Positions 25,301 through 36,039 of a DNA stretch of 64,000 nt are shown piece by piece; within the stretch, counting starts at the first letter, position 1, and each line of letters begins with the position of its first letter. Source of the stretch: Haematobia irritans (lineage: Eukaryota; Arthropoda; Insecta; Diptera; Muscidae). The translations under genes and the position numbers were made by a program. The notes below the pieces were generated by a model that searched no databases, was not told where the DNA came from, and worked only from the letters and a program-made list of their open reading frames with translations. The stretch covers positions 203,168,583-203,232,582 of the forward strand of contig NC_134398.1 of assembly GCF_050003625.1 (NCBI RefSeq). The letters run 5' to 3'.

Positions 25301-27145
25301 TTTTTATAAAAATGCAATTTTAACAAAATTTTCAATAAAAATGAAATTTTGACAAAATTTTCTATGGAAAAAAAATTTGGAGAAAATTTTCTACATAAAT
25401 AAAATTTTTTCATAATTTTCTATAGAAATAAAAGTTGGAAAAAATTTTAAATTGAAATAAAATTTACACAAATTCTTCTTCAGGAATAAAATTTTGAGGA
25501 AAATTAAGTAGAAATGCAATTTTGACAAAATTTTCTATAGAAATAAAATTTTGTGAAACTTTTCTATAGAAATAAAATTCAGACAAAATTGTCTGTAGAA
25601 ATAAAATTTTGACAAAATTTTCTATAGAGATAAAATTTTGACAAAATTTTCTATAGAGATAAAGTTTTGACAAAATTTTCTATAGAGATAAAATTTTGAC
25701 AAAATTTTCTATAGCAATAACATTTTGACAAAATTTTCTATAAAAATGAAAATTTGACAACATTTTTTATAAAAATGTAATTTTAACAAAATTTTCTATA
25801 AAAATGAAATTTTGACAAAATTTTCTTTGGAAATAAAATTTGGAGAAAATTTTGTATAGAAATAAAATTTTGATAATATTTCCTATAAAAATAAAATTTG
25901 GACAGAATTTTCTATAGAAATTATTTTGGAAAGAATTTTCTATAGAAATAAAATTTTGTCAAAAATTTCTATAGAAATAAAAGTTGGACAAAATTTTCAA
26001 TTGAAATAAAATTTACACAAAATCTTCTTCAGGAATAAAATTCTGGGAAAAAATTGAATAGAAATGCAATTTTGACAAAATTTTCTATAGAAATAAAATT
26101 TTGTGAAAATTTTCTATAGAAATAAAATGCAGACAAAATTTTCTATAGAAATAAAATTTTGACAAAATTTTGTATAGAGATAAAATTTTGACAAAATTTT
26201 CTATAAAGATAAAATTTTGACAAAATTTTCTATAGAAATAAAGTTGTGACAAAATTTTCTATAGAAATAAGATTTTGACAAAATATTCTTTCAAAACAAT
26301 ATTTTTATAAAATTTTCTATAAAAATGAAATTTTGACAGAATTTTCTATAAAAATGAAATTTTGACAAAATTTTCTATAAAAATGAAATTTTGACGAAAT
26401 TTTTTACAGCAATAAAATTTGGACAAAATTTTCAATTGAAATAAAATTCTGGGGAAAACATTTATAGAAATTAAATTCTGTGGAAAACATTTAATAGAAA
26501 TGCAATTTTGACAAAATTTTCTAATGAAATAAAATTTTGTGAAAATTTTCCCTAGAAATAAAAGTTGGACAAAATTTTCAATAGAAATAAAATTTTTACA
26601 AAATTTTCTATAGAAATAAAATTTTCTGAAAATTTTCTATAGAAATAAAATTTTGACAAAATTTTCTATAGAAATAAAATTTGGACAAAAATGTCTATAG
26701 AAATAAAATTTCGACAAAATTTTCAATATTTTCAAATATCCAATCCAAAATTTTATTTCTGTAGACAATTTTGTCTACAGAAATAAATGTTTGTGAAAAT
26801 GTTCTATAGAAATAAAAGTTGGACAAAATTTTCTATAGAAATAAAATTTTGACAAAATTTTCTTCAGAGATAAAATTTTGACAAAATTTCTTATAGAGAT
26901 GAAATTTTGACAAAATTTTCTATAGGAATAAAATTTTTACAAAATTTCCTATAGAAGTACAAAATTTAACACAATTTTCTGTGGAAATAAAATGTTGACT
27001 AAATTTACTAATGATATAACATGTTGACAAAATTTTCTATAGAAATTAAATTTTCTTTAAAAATAAAATTGTCTATAGGAAAAATGCTGTTGAAACTTTA
27101 TATGGATATAACATATTCGATAATATTATCTATAGCAATAAAATA
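22318..27145. repeat. 30-bp arrays R5-R7 in both orientations
   Basis: Reverse units run to about 22710, forward units from 22730 to 23850, then reverse units to 27145. This creates two large inversions of near-identical sequence. The last section has higher-order repeats: a variant block with aatttacacaaaatcttct recurs near 24302, 25004, 25460 and 26014. Open frames here repeat every ten codons and are artefacts of the 30-bp period. Confidence 0.95.
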
Positions 27146-27446
27146 AATAAATAAACATAGATTACAACCCATATTGACTTTCTAGCATGTTGGCTTTCCG
27201 AGGCATAGCGTGGTTTATACCTCTCCAACCCTGTGGGCCATATATTCAGGACACCCCAAATGCTACTCACCTATTCTTCACCAGTAATTTTCATTAGAGT
27301 ATCTAGGAATTTGTTTCTAGGAAGTGGTTGTTAAGTCCCAGAACTTACTTTTAAATATCGGCTGACATTTTTAAGAACCCTAAAATATTTTTTTAAATGC
27401 CTCATTATAGGAAAAATATTTTTTATAAAATGCTTATAAGTAATTA
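27146..27446. other. Sequence 3' of the P450 gene
   Basis: Non-repetitive sequence between the 30-bp arrays and the P450 polyadenylation signal. No other gene feature is seen. Confidence 0.45.
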
Positions 27447-27452
27447 TTTATT
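27447..27452 (-). promoter_or_regulatory. Putative polyadenylation signal of the P450
   Basis: AATAAA on the minus strand, 43 bp beyond the TAG stop at 27495. It is the first canonical signal downstream. Confidence 0.55.
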
Positions 27453-27494
27453 GAAAATTTAGGAAATTTCTGAATTTGTAATAAAGCCTTACAT

Positions 27495-27658
27495 CTAAAA
27501 TCTCTTGGAGAATGTTATCTCCATAGGACCTTTGGGTACTAGAACAGGAGTGGTATGAAATATAAATTCCACCTCTTTATGTGGTATCGGTTCAATATTG
27601 AAATTTGCCAAAATTTTTGCCAAAGCAACTTTAACATTCATAATGCCCATACGTTGTG
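27495..27658 (-). CDS. CYP6D-like: CYP6D-like exon 5
   Basis: A 164-bp terminal exon after a 64-bp intron (27659-27722). Encodes AQRMGIMNVKVALAKILANF and the C-terminal tail, ending in TAG. It supplies the residue after the haem cysteine motif. Confidence 0.92.
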
Positions 27659-30600
27659 CTAGGAAAATAATAAGAAGAAATATTTAACAAATAGCAATTT
27701 CCAATAGTAGCTCTTTACTTACCTATGCAATGTCTAGGTCCCTCACCGAATGGCATAAATGCTATCGGATTATAATCCTTATGCACCTCCAAAAAACGCT
27801 CCGGTCTATAGTCCATGGGCTGAGGGAAATAATCAGGATCTCTGTGAATTCCAAAGAGCGATATGACAATTGCTGTACCCTTTCTTATGGTAAAATCCAT
27901 GCCAGGTATTTGAAAATCTTGTGTACACTCACGATTCAAAAAAGGCAAGCCAGGATATTTACGAGTTGTCTCTAAAATATTTAGAAACAAGTAAGGAAAG
28001 TCTAAAGCCGGGCGGGGCCGACTATATTATACCCTGCACCACTTTGTAGATCTAAATTTTCGATACCATATCACATCCGTCAAATGTGTTGGGGGCTATA
28101 TATAAAGGTTTGTCCTAAATACATACATTTAAATATCACTCGATCTGGACCGAATTAGATAGACTTCTGCAAAATCTATAGACTCAAAATTTAAGTCGGC
28201 TAATGGACTAGGGTGGAACACAATGTTAGTAAAAAAATATGGGAAACATTTAAATCTGAAGCAATTTTAAGGAAACTTCGCAAAAGTTTGTTTATGATTT
28301 ATCGCTCGATATATATGTATTAGAAGTTTAAGAAAATTAGAGTAATTTTTATAACTTTTCGACTAAGCAGTGGCGATTTTACAAGGAAATTGTTGGTATT
28401 TTGACCATTTTTGTCGAAATCAGAAAAACATTTATATGGGAGCTATATCTAAATCTGAACCGATTTTAACCAAATTTGGCACGCATAGCTACAATGCTAA
28501 TTCTACTCCCTGTGCAAAATTTCAACTAAATCGGAGTTAAAAATTGGCCTCTACGGTCATATGAGTGTAAATCGGGCGAAAGCTATATATGGGAGATATA
28601 TCTAAATCTGAACCGATGTCAACCAAATTTGGCACGCATAGCTACAATGCTAATTATACTCCCTGTGCAAAATTTCAACTAAATCGGAGCAAAAAATTGG
28701 CCTCTGTGGTCATTTGAGTTTAAATCGGGCGAAAGCTATATATGGGAGCTATATCTAAATCTGAACCGATTTCAACCAAATTTGACACGCATAGCTACAA
28801 TGCTAATTCTACTCCCTATGCAAAATTTCAACTAAATCGGAGCAAAAAATTGGCCTCTGTGGGCAAATGAGTGTAAATCGAGCGAAAGCTATATATGGGA
28901 GCTATATCTAAATCTGAACCGATTTGGCTGATATTTTGCAAGTTTTTCGAGACTCATAAAATATTCGGATGTCCGGAATTTGAGGAAGATCGGTTGATTT
29001 ACACGCCGATTATGACCAGATCGGTGGAAAATTTATATGCCAGCTATATCTAAATCTGAACCGATTTTTCCAAAATCAATAGGGGTCGTCTTTGAGCCGA
29101 AACAGGACCCTATACCAAATTTTAGGAGAATCGGACTAAAACTGCGAGCTGTACTTTGCACACAAAAATACACCAACAGACAGACAGACAGACAGACAGA
29201 CGGACATCGCTAAATCGACTCAGAATTTAATTCTAAGACGATCGGTATACTAAACAATGGGTCTCAGACTTTTCCCTCTTGGCGTTACATTCAAATGCAC
29301 AAACTTAATATACCCTGTACCACAGTAGTGGTGAAGGGTATAAAAAGAACATGGAATAGTATCGCAATATGTGAATTTTCTATATTTATTTTGTGGGCAA
29401 CAGTATTGAGAGATCCAATGATGATCGGAGCATTTTCAAATAAAAAATTCGAAGCAGGGGCGGGTTTCCAGCGTCACAAGAAAAATTTTCACAAAAAATT
29501 TTTTCAATTAAAGTTTTAATTGAGTTTAATAAAAAAATCAATAAAAAATTTAATTGATTCAAAAAATGTTTCAAATGAAACAAAAATCAATCACAATAAT
29601 CAATAGTATCAATTAATTTTTTAATTAGATTAAAGTCCTTTAACCTACCCATAACACATAAATCCAGATATTTCATATCTTGCACAGATTCATAACTGAG
29701 ACTTCCTTGAGCTTGCAGTTTATGCTTTTCCAAGCAGAGGTCAATTTCATTTTGGGCTTTTTGTAATATTTCGGGATTCATGGCCATTTCGTACAATGTA
29801 TATGCTATAGTCGATGAGGTTGTCTCTGATCCAGCTATATAGAATAACAACATATTTGCCGATATCACATCCAGGGTTATGGATTTTAAATTCTCTGCCG
29901 GTGTTTCCATATTCGAAATACGTTCAATATCATCTGAGATTTTCCCAGTATTCTTCAACTGAATCAGTAGTTGTAAAAGATCTTTACGCATAACATTATT
30001 CTTCTCACGGAATTCTATAGTCCGCTGCACAATATCTCTAACACGATAGGTTATGGGATCAGTAACTCCTAAACGACATAAAAAACCAGCTACTCTGGAT
30101 AATGAGAGAAATTAGCGAAATAAGTGAGCTATGATAAATACAAATAAACTATCACTTACGGAGGACAAATAAATCCCATGACATGACGTATCTTATGAAA
30201 TACATTTCCCTGCGGATTTTTAAATAGTCCATCACTCATCAAACGGAATTCATTTTGAGGATTTGTGAAACTATTATTATCCAGACCATATATCACCGAA
30301 CCAATAATGTCGATGGCATATCTGAAAAAGGCGATATTAAATAAAATTTAAATATTAATAGGTCTCCTTCCTTTCTATATGGATATCCAATCCCCGATGG
30401 ATTTAAGATAACACTGTTTACAGTTACAGATGCACTAAGGCCTTCGGGCCTACCGTTTCCTACTGAAACATGCAGGTCAACAGTTGTGCACTGGGACCTA
30501 CGGTCCTATAATAGAAATTACAATTTTAACAAAACCATCTATAGAACATTTATTTTTACAAAAATTTCCAACAAAATAAATTTTGAGAATATTTTGTCCA

Positions 30601-33504
30601 AATTTTATTTCTTTAGAAAATTTTCTCAAAGTTTTATTTCTATAGAGTATTTTATCAAAATTTTAATTCTATAGAGAATTTTGCCAAAATTTTATTATAT
30701 AGAAAATTTTGTCAAAATTTTATTTCTATAGAAAATTTTCTAAAAATTTTATTTCTGCAGAAATTTTTCTAAAAATTGTATTTCTATAGATATTTTTTCA
30801 AAATTTTATTTCCATAGAAAATTTTCTCAAAACTTTATTTCTATAGAAAACTTTGTCCAAATTTTATTTCTATAGAAGTTCTCTCAAAATTTTATTTCTA
30901 TAGAAAATCTTGTCACAATTTTATTTCTATATAATTTTTTCTCAAAATTTAATTTCTATCGAAAATTTAGTCAAAATTTTATTTTTATAGGAATTTTTCT
31001 CAACATTTTATTTCTATATAAAATTTTGTCAAAATTTTATTTCTATAGAAAATTTTGTCAACATTTTATTTTTATAGAAATTTTTCTCAAAATTTTATTT
31101 CTATAGAACATTTTGTCAAAATTTTATTTTTATAGAGAATTTTGTCAAAATTTTATTTCTATAGAAAGTTTTATCAAAATTTTATTTCTATAGAAAATTT
31201 TATCAAAATTATATTTCTGCAGAAAATTTGGTCCAAATTTTATTTCTATAGAAAATTTATTTCCATAGACAATTTTATCAAAACTTTATTTCTATAGAAA
31301 ACTTTGTCCAAGTTTTATTTCTATAGAAGTTCTCTCAAAATTATATTTCTATAGAAAATCTTGTCACAATTTTATTTCTATAGAATTTTTTCTCAAAATT
31401 TAATTTCTATCGAAAATTTAGTAAAAATTTTATTTTTATAGAATTTTTTCTCAACATTTTATTTCTATATAAAATTTTGTCAAAATTTTATTTCTATATA
31501 AAATTTTGTCAAAATTTTATTTCTATAGAAAATTTTGTCAATTTTTTTTCTATAGAAAATTTTCTCAAAAATTTTATTTCTATTGAAAATTTTCTCAAAA
31601 TTTTATTTCTATTGAAAATTTTGTAAAAATTTAATTTCTGTAGAAATTTTGTCAACATTTTATTTCTATAGAAATTTTTTTAAAATTTTTTTCCTATAGA
31701 AAATTTTCTCAAAATTTTATTTCTATATAAAATTTTGTAAAAATTTTATTTCTATTGAACATTGTGCAAAAATTTTATTTCTGTAGAAAATTTGTCAAAA
31801 TTTTATTTCTATAGAAATTTTGTGAAAATGTTAATTCTAAGGTAAATTTCAAAAAAAAATTATTTCTATAGAAAATTTTGTCAACATTTTATTTCTATAG
31901 ATTTTTTTCTCGTTAGAAGTAAAATTTTGACAAGAATTTTTTATAGAAATAAAATTTTGACAAAATTTTTTTATAAAAATAAAAATTTTACAAAATATCT
32001 ATAGAAATAAAATTTTGACAAAATTTTCTATAAAACTAAAATTTTAACAAAATTTTTTATAAAATAAAATTTTGACAACAATTTCCGCCGAAGAAATAAA
32101 ATTTTGACAAAGATTTCTATAAAAATAAAATTTTGACAATATTTTCTATAAAATAAAATTTTGACAAAAATATCTATATAGAAATGTAATTATGACAAAT
32201 TTTGTCAAAGTTTTATTTCTATAGAGTATTTATCAAAATTTTACTTCTATAGAGAATTTTGTCAAAATTTTATTTCTATAGATATTTTCTCAAAATTTCC
32301 ATAGAAAATTTTCTCAAAACTTTATTACTATAGAAAACTTTGTCCAAATTTTATTTCTATAGAAGTTCTCTCGAAATTTTATTTCTATTGAAAATTTTAT
32401 TTCTATAGAAAATCTTGTCACAAATTTATTTCTATAGAATTTTTTCTCAAAATTTAATTTCTATCGAAAATTTAGTCAAAATTTTATTTTTACAGAATTT
32501 TTTCTCAACATTTTATTTCTATCAAAAATTTTGTCAAAATTTTATTTCTCTAGGAAATTTTGTCGAAATTGTATTTCTATAGAAAATTTTCTAAAAATTT
32601 TATTTCTATTGGATATTTTGTGAAAATTTTATTTCTATTGAAAATTTTGTAAAAATTTTATTTCTGTAGAAAATTTTTAAAAAATTTTATTTCTGTAGAA
32701 AATTTGTCAACATTTTATTTCTAAAGAAATTTTGTCAAAATTTTTACAAAATTTTCAATAGAAATAAAATTTTTACAAAATTTTCAATAGAAATAAAATT
32801 TTTACAAAATTTTATATAGAAATAAAATTTTAAAAACATTTTCTATAGAAAAAATTTGACAAAATTTTCTATAGACCAAAAATTTTAACAACATTTTCTA
32901 TAGAAATAAAATTTTAACAAAATTTTCTATAAAAAAAATTTTGACAAATTTAATTATTTTACCATACTTACGTAGTACTTAAATCTTTGACATCCACAGT
33001 GTATTTATTTTCCCCACCCAACTTCTCCAAAAGATAACGATTTAGATTGTTACCCACTTCATCGATGGTCTCAAACATTGCCTTCAGTTTTCCCGTTGAA
33101 AATGATGGAGTTAATTTTATTCTCAAACTGCGCCATAATTGACCCTTTAAATTGAATAAATGTGATGACAATGGGTCATGTTTCTCATCCACATAAACTC
33201 CGCGATCATGAAAACTGGCAAAGTCGGTTGTCATAATCTGACGCACCAGTGTAGCATCTCTTAAAAGAATTACCGGTTTGAAGAACATATACAATCCCAC
33301 AGCTGCTGTGTCATGAAATCGTTCATATATATCGGCTATAACTAAACCCAAAGGCCGTTCTATACGGAAGACTTTGTGGAGACTTCCAAACGGTATCAAA
33401 GTACAATCATCGCTAGGTAAACCCAATCGTTGCCATTGTGAATAGTGTCGCTTAATGAAAATAATTAGGAACGTGGTAATACACAACAAAAATACCGTTA
33501 ACAT
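27495..33504 (-). CDS. CYP6D-like: Cytochrome P450, CYP6D-like (complete, five exons)
   Basis: Microsomal haem monooxygenase that oxidises lipophilic substrates, xenobiotics in this family, with electrons from P450 reductase at the ER. Exons (minus strand): 33504-32972, 30321-30160, 30094-29649, 27971-27723, 27658-27495. All introns are GT-AG and the joined frame gives 517 residues, normal for CYP6. Seen: hydrophobic N-terminal anchor (about 1-17), DPLSSHLF (110-117), WxxxR (124-128), I-helix AGSETT (319-324), ExxR (381-384), PERF (437-440) and FGEGPRHC with the haem cysteine at 462. The motif ends in Ala (464, split by intron 4) rather than the usual Gly. The phrase MKYLDLCVMETTRKYPGLPF matches my memory of house-fly CYP6D1, a pyrethroid-metabolising enzyme. 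The start is the ATG at 33504 (AAAAATG context); the frame upstream has no ATG. Introns and promoter are full of transposons. Subfamily assignment is from memory. Confidence 0.93.
27723..27971 (-). CDS. CYP6D-like: CYP6D-like exon 4
   Basis: A 249-bp exon with acceptor atattttag and donor g|gtaagt. Holds ETTR (ExxR), PERF and the haem-binding FGEGPRHC. Confidence 0.93.
27985..29345 (-). mobile_element. Helentron/DINE-1-like element copy D in P450 intron 3
   Basis: Minus-oriented relative of copies A-C. One edge is aaacaagtaag with a GC-rich ccgggcggggccg stem and ataccctgcaccact. The other is a (CAGA)n run, atcgctaaatcgactcagaa and gtggtgaagggtataaa. Its interior contains about four tandem units of 152-153 bp (tatatgggagctatatctaa near 28433, 28585, 28738, 28891). 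It ends 13 bp from the exon 4 acceptor, so it lies next to the splicing signal. Confidence 0.8.
29346..29648. repeat. Rest of P450 intron 3
   Basis: Contains aattgattcaaa/tcaattaattttttaatt text related to the repeats at 53080-54260. Nothing else is recognisable. Confidence 0.45.
29649..30094 (-). CDS. CYP6D-like: CYP6D-like exon 3
   Basis: A 446-bp exon after a 65-bp intron (30095-30159). Encodes residues up to 380 including the I-helix AGSETTSS. Donor is g|gtaggt. Confidence 0.93.
30160..30321 (-). CDS. CYP6D-like: CYP6D-like exon 2
   Basis: A 162-bp exon with acceptor tttttcag and donor gtaagt. It encodes YAIDIIGSVIYGLDNNSF and onward to FICP. Phase 2 on both sides; its ends join exons 1 and 3 in frame. 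It has no stop-free ATG-initiated frame of its own, so a simple ORF scan misses it. Confidence 0.92.
30520..32950. repeat. 30-bp arrays R8 filling P450 intron 1
   Basis: Forward units (30520-31910), reverse (31915-32195), forward (32196-32740) and reverse (32745-32948) alternate within the 2,650-bp intron 1 (30322-32971). A transcript of the intron would contain long self-complementary stretches. The array stops about 22 bp inside the exon 1 donor site. Confidence 0.93.
32972..33504 (-). CDS. CYP6D-like: CYP6D-like exon 1
   Basis: Encodes residues 1-177: membrane anchor, the basic/proline hinge (KRHYSQWQRLGLP) and the C-helix WxxxR. It ends two bases into a codon at donor gtaagt. Confidence 0.93.
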
Positions 33505-33559
33505 TTTTGTGGGATTAGTTTTGCCGCAGTAGAGTGTTATCGGTGATGCAGAGAAATGC

Positions 33560-33566
33560 AGACTGA
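33560..33566 (-). promoter_or_regulatory. Possible initiator of the P450
   Basis: The minus strand reads gttcagtctg, matching the arthropod initiator TCAGT, about 60 bp upstream of the ATG. No TATA box is seen about 30 bp further upstream. The start site is inferred. Confidence 0.3.
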
Positions 33567-33653
33567 ACAAAACAATAAAGAGAGTTTTGTTTTCAAAGAG
33601 CGTTATCAGTAAATTTTTTGGGTGATACTCACATTGTATGATTGTTTACAGTC

Positions 33654-34796
33654 ATAGATAATAGAAATACATAGATGTCCCACTCTTCTCTTAAAAAAAA
33701 ATGTGTCAGTTCCAAAAATTAATTTTCTGACATTTCGTTTTGTTTTTTTTTTCGTTAAGAGAGATTCTTTTGTATTCGTTGTCCATTCACAATTAATTTT
33801 TTATGATGAGTTTTTTTATTACAGAACACCCTGTTGTGTTAAAAAGAGTACCAAAAATCTCTCAATTCTCTTGATTTTCTTCGTTTATTCTTAATCTTCG
33901 GAACTGTCAAACTTAGTTTGACACCCATCCCACCTGACCACAACGTTCGTTATCGTATTCGATATAGAAATATTCTCGGGTTTTTCTCGAAGAAAACTAT
34001 CGAAAACGATATCGAGAATGCTTCGAAAAAATTTCGAAAAACGTTCATCTGTCGTGCTGTTACTGCCAGCAGACTCTTCGTTTTCGAAGGCTTGCTAATG
34101 ATTCGTTAAAGAAGGTTTCGAGATATCTATAATTGATCGTTAACGAATCTATCTCGAATTCATTTTCGTATTCGATATCGTTCCGCTTTCGAAGGTTTTC
34201 TATACTGTTTTATTCCCATTTTGTTCCCATTATAAGTTGTGTAGTAAAAGAAAATTTTCAAGTTTGTTTTTATTACAACACAATATAGATAATTATATAA
34301 TATTTACATTTAGGAATATATATTTAAAGTGATTTAAGGCACTGCATTGACTTCTTTGCGCGGATTTTACTATTAAGCCGGTCGTGGCTATGCCATTGAA
34401 AAGGACTATAATCAATGAGTAACATTTTCCTGGATACATCTGAAAATTAAACATGAAAGAAAATTGGTAGTTTTTTTAAGGATATATAAATAAATTACTT
34501 ACCTCTTTTAGATTCGCTAAGACACTTCACCCGCACTTAACAATTTCTTAAACTGAAATGACTTTTTAATCTCTGTCTTTGTCAAAAACAAACATGGCGG
34601 AACACCAACAAATAAGCCGAAAAATATTCGTTATTACTTCGAAACAACGAACGTTCGAAATTTTTCTATTATCGAACTTTTCTCGAATAATGTGCGCGTA
34701 AATTTATTTCGAAAAATGTTCGCTTTAGCGAACCTTCGCCATTTCTCGGCACTTTGGTCGGGTGGGATGGGACATCTATGTATTTCTATTATCTAT
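33654..34796. mobile_element. TIR transposon (MULE/foldback-like) in P450 5' flank
   Basis: A perfect 29-bp terminal inverted repeat begins atagataatagaaatacata. Identical 10-bp flanks, gtttacagtc (33644-33653 and 34797-34806), form a target duplication whose length fits MULE-type elements. A second inner inverted pair, CCCATCCCACCTGACCA at 33924 with one mismatch at 34755, may mark a nested element. Much of the interior is TTCGAA-rich. No transposase frame is present. It is inserted about 140 bp upstream of the P450 ATG. Confidence 0.75.
34293..34439 (-). CDS. Candidate small spliced ORF inside the TIR transposon
   Basis: On the minus strand a consensus donor (aggtaagt, intron start 34502) and acceptor (ttaattttcag, intron end 34440) bound a 63-bp intron. 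The acceptor is followed at once by ATG and 48 codons (starting MYPGKCYSLIIVLF) to a TAA. AATAAA follows at 34269-34274. The arrangement looks like a tiny gene or captured transcript end. The peptide is unfamiliar and may be chance. Confidence 0.2.
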   Translation of the reverse strand: MYPGKCYSLIIVLFNGIATTGLIVKSAQRSQCSALNHFKYIFLNVNII

Positions 34797-34806
34797 GTTT
34801 ACAGTC

Positions 34807-36039
34807 TCTCAGAGAAATTTAATGTTCTCTTTTGAAGACGTCATCAATATCATGATATCAAATGTTTTGTTTATTTTTGTATGGCATTTGAATTTGTACA
34901 CAGTCCATATCAGTTTGAGTGCAATTTTAATACTAAATGCATATACATTTGAGTTAAATTGTGTATGACTCCTATCTGTATAATAATGATGGTGCTAAAT
35001 CGGTTTATTAATTTGGAATTTAATGTCAAAATATGTGTGTTGATAATTTGTTTAAATTCTGAAATTATCTGATAATTGGTTTATGGTCAATAAGAAGGAA
35101 ATTTTCGAAATGAAATACTAACAATGGCAATACTAAGGGTTACACGGTCATAGATTAAATCTTGTCACCTTTCCAACAACATATGATTCACATAATATGA
35201 TTGGTAGCACTGGAGATAGACGATTCTAACACGACATCTGTTGAAAAAATAATTATCTTCATAAAATTCAATTGTTTTGCTTATTTGTTTTTACGACCAA
35301 AAAAAAAAAATCAAAATACAAATTACATTTATTTTAACTCATTACTGAAGGGTTTTAAAAGTTTTTATTCGAATTCTTTTAAAGAGACTTAAATTGTCAC
35401 AATGTGATTGGTAGCCCTGTTGTTAGACGCCTGCAGCGCCATCTATTGAGAAATTAATAATCTTCATAAATGTCAATATTTATACATAGAGATCTCTAAA
35501 CAAGTTCATCAATTAAGTTCATAAATAAAATCTTTAGACAATGTGACCCAATTTACTGAAAGCCCACCATGGACAAATGCATCGCCACCACCACCACCAC
35601 TACCGTGGATAAAATAAATTCCGACATTGTATGGTGGTGAGCACCACCATAATGCCACACATTAACACATTCCCATGTATGTGCATCTCACTCATAAACA
35701 TCTTCTTCTGCAATAATTGGGGTCTGTCGACATAAACTAATTTCAACATACGCGCGGCGTATTTTTTATTTTTTTGTTAGCATTTCTTCCTCCCAATTTA
35801 AAATGCGTCGAATGGATTGTGAATGAGGCGCTACTAAAACGCAATATTACACAATAATTAAAGTCGGATAATAGACAATCGACAAATAGCTCATCTGACC
35901 ACAACCGTAATCGAATATGAAAACACCTCGAAACAATGCTCTAATGAATACAATTAAATTGTAATATACACCACATATGTATGTATGAATGTGCACTGAC
36001 AAAAATGAAAAATGAGATTGTGATAATGGAATAGGTGTT
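34807..36039. other. Unassigned sequence with a local duplication
   Basis: No gene supported. A segment at about 35199 (atgattggtagcactgg...atcttcataaa) recurs at about 35402 (gtgattggtagccctg...atcttcataaa) with many differences: an old tandem duplication of about 204 bp. A CCA/CAC-rich run lies near 35583. Confidence 0.45.

Noticed and set aside
33505..33570. Upstream extension of the P450 start
   Set aside because: The frame is open to 33570 but begins with TTG, not ATG. The ATG at 33504 has a good context and starts a typical P450 membrane anchor.
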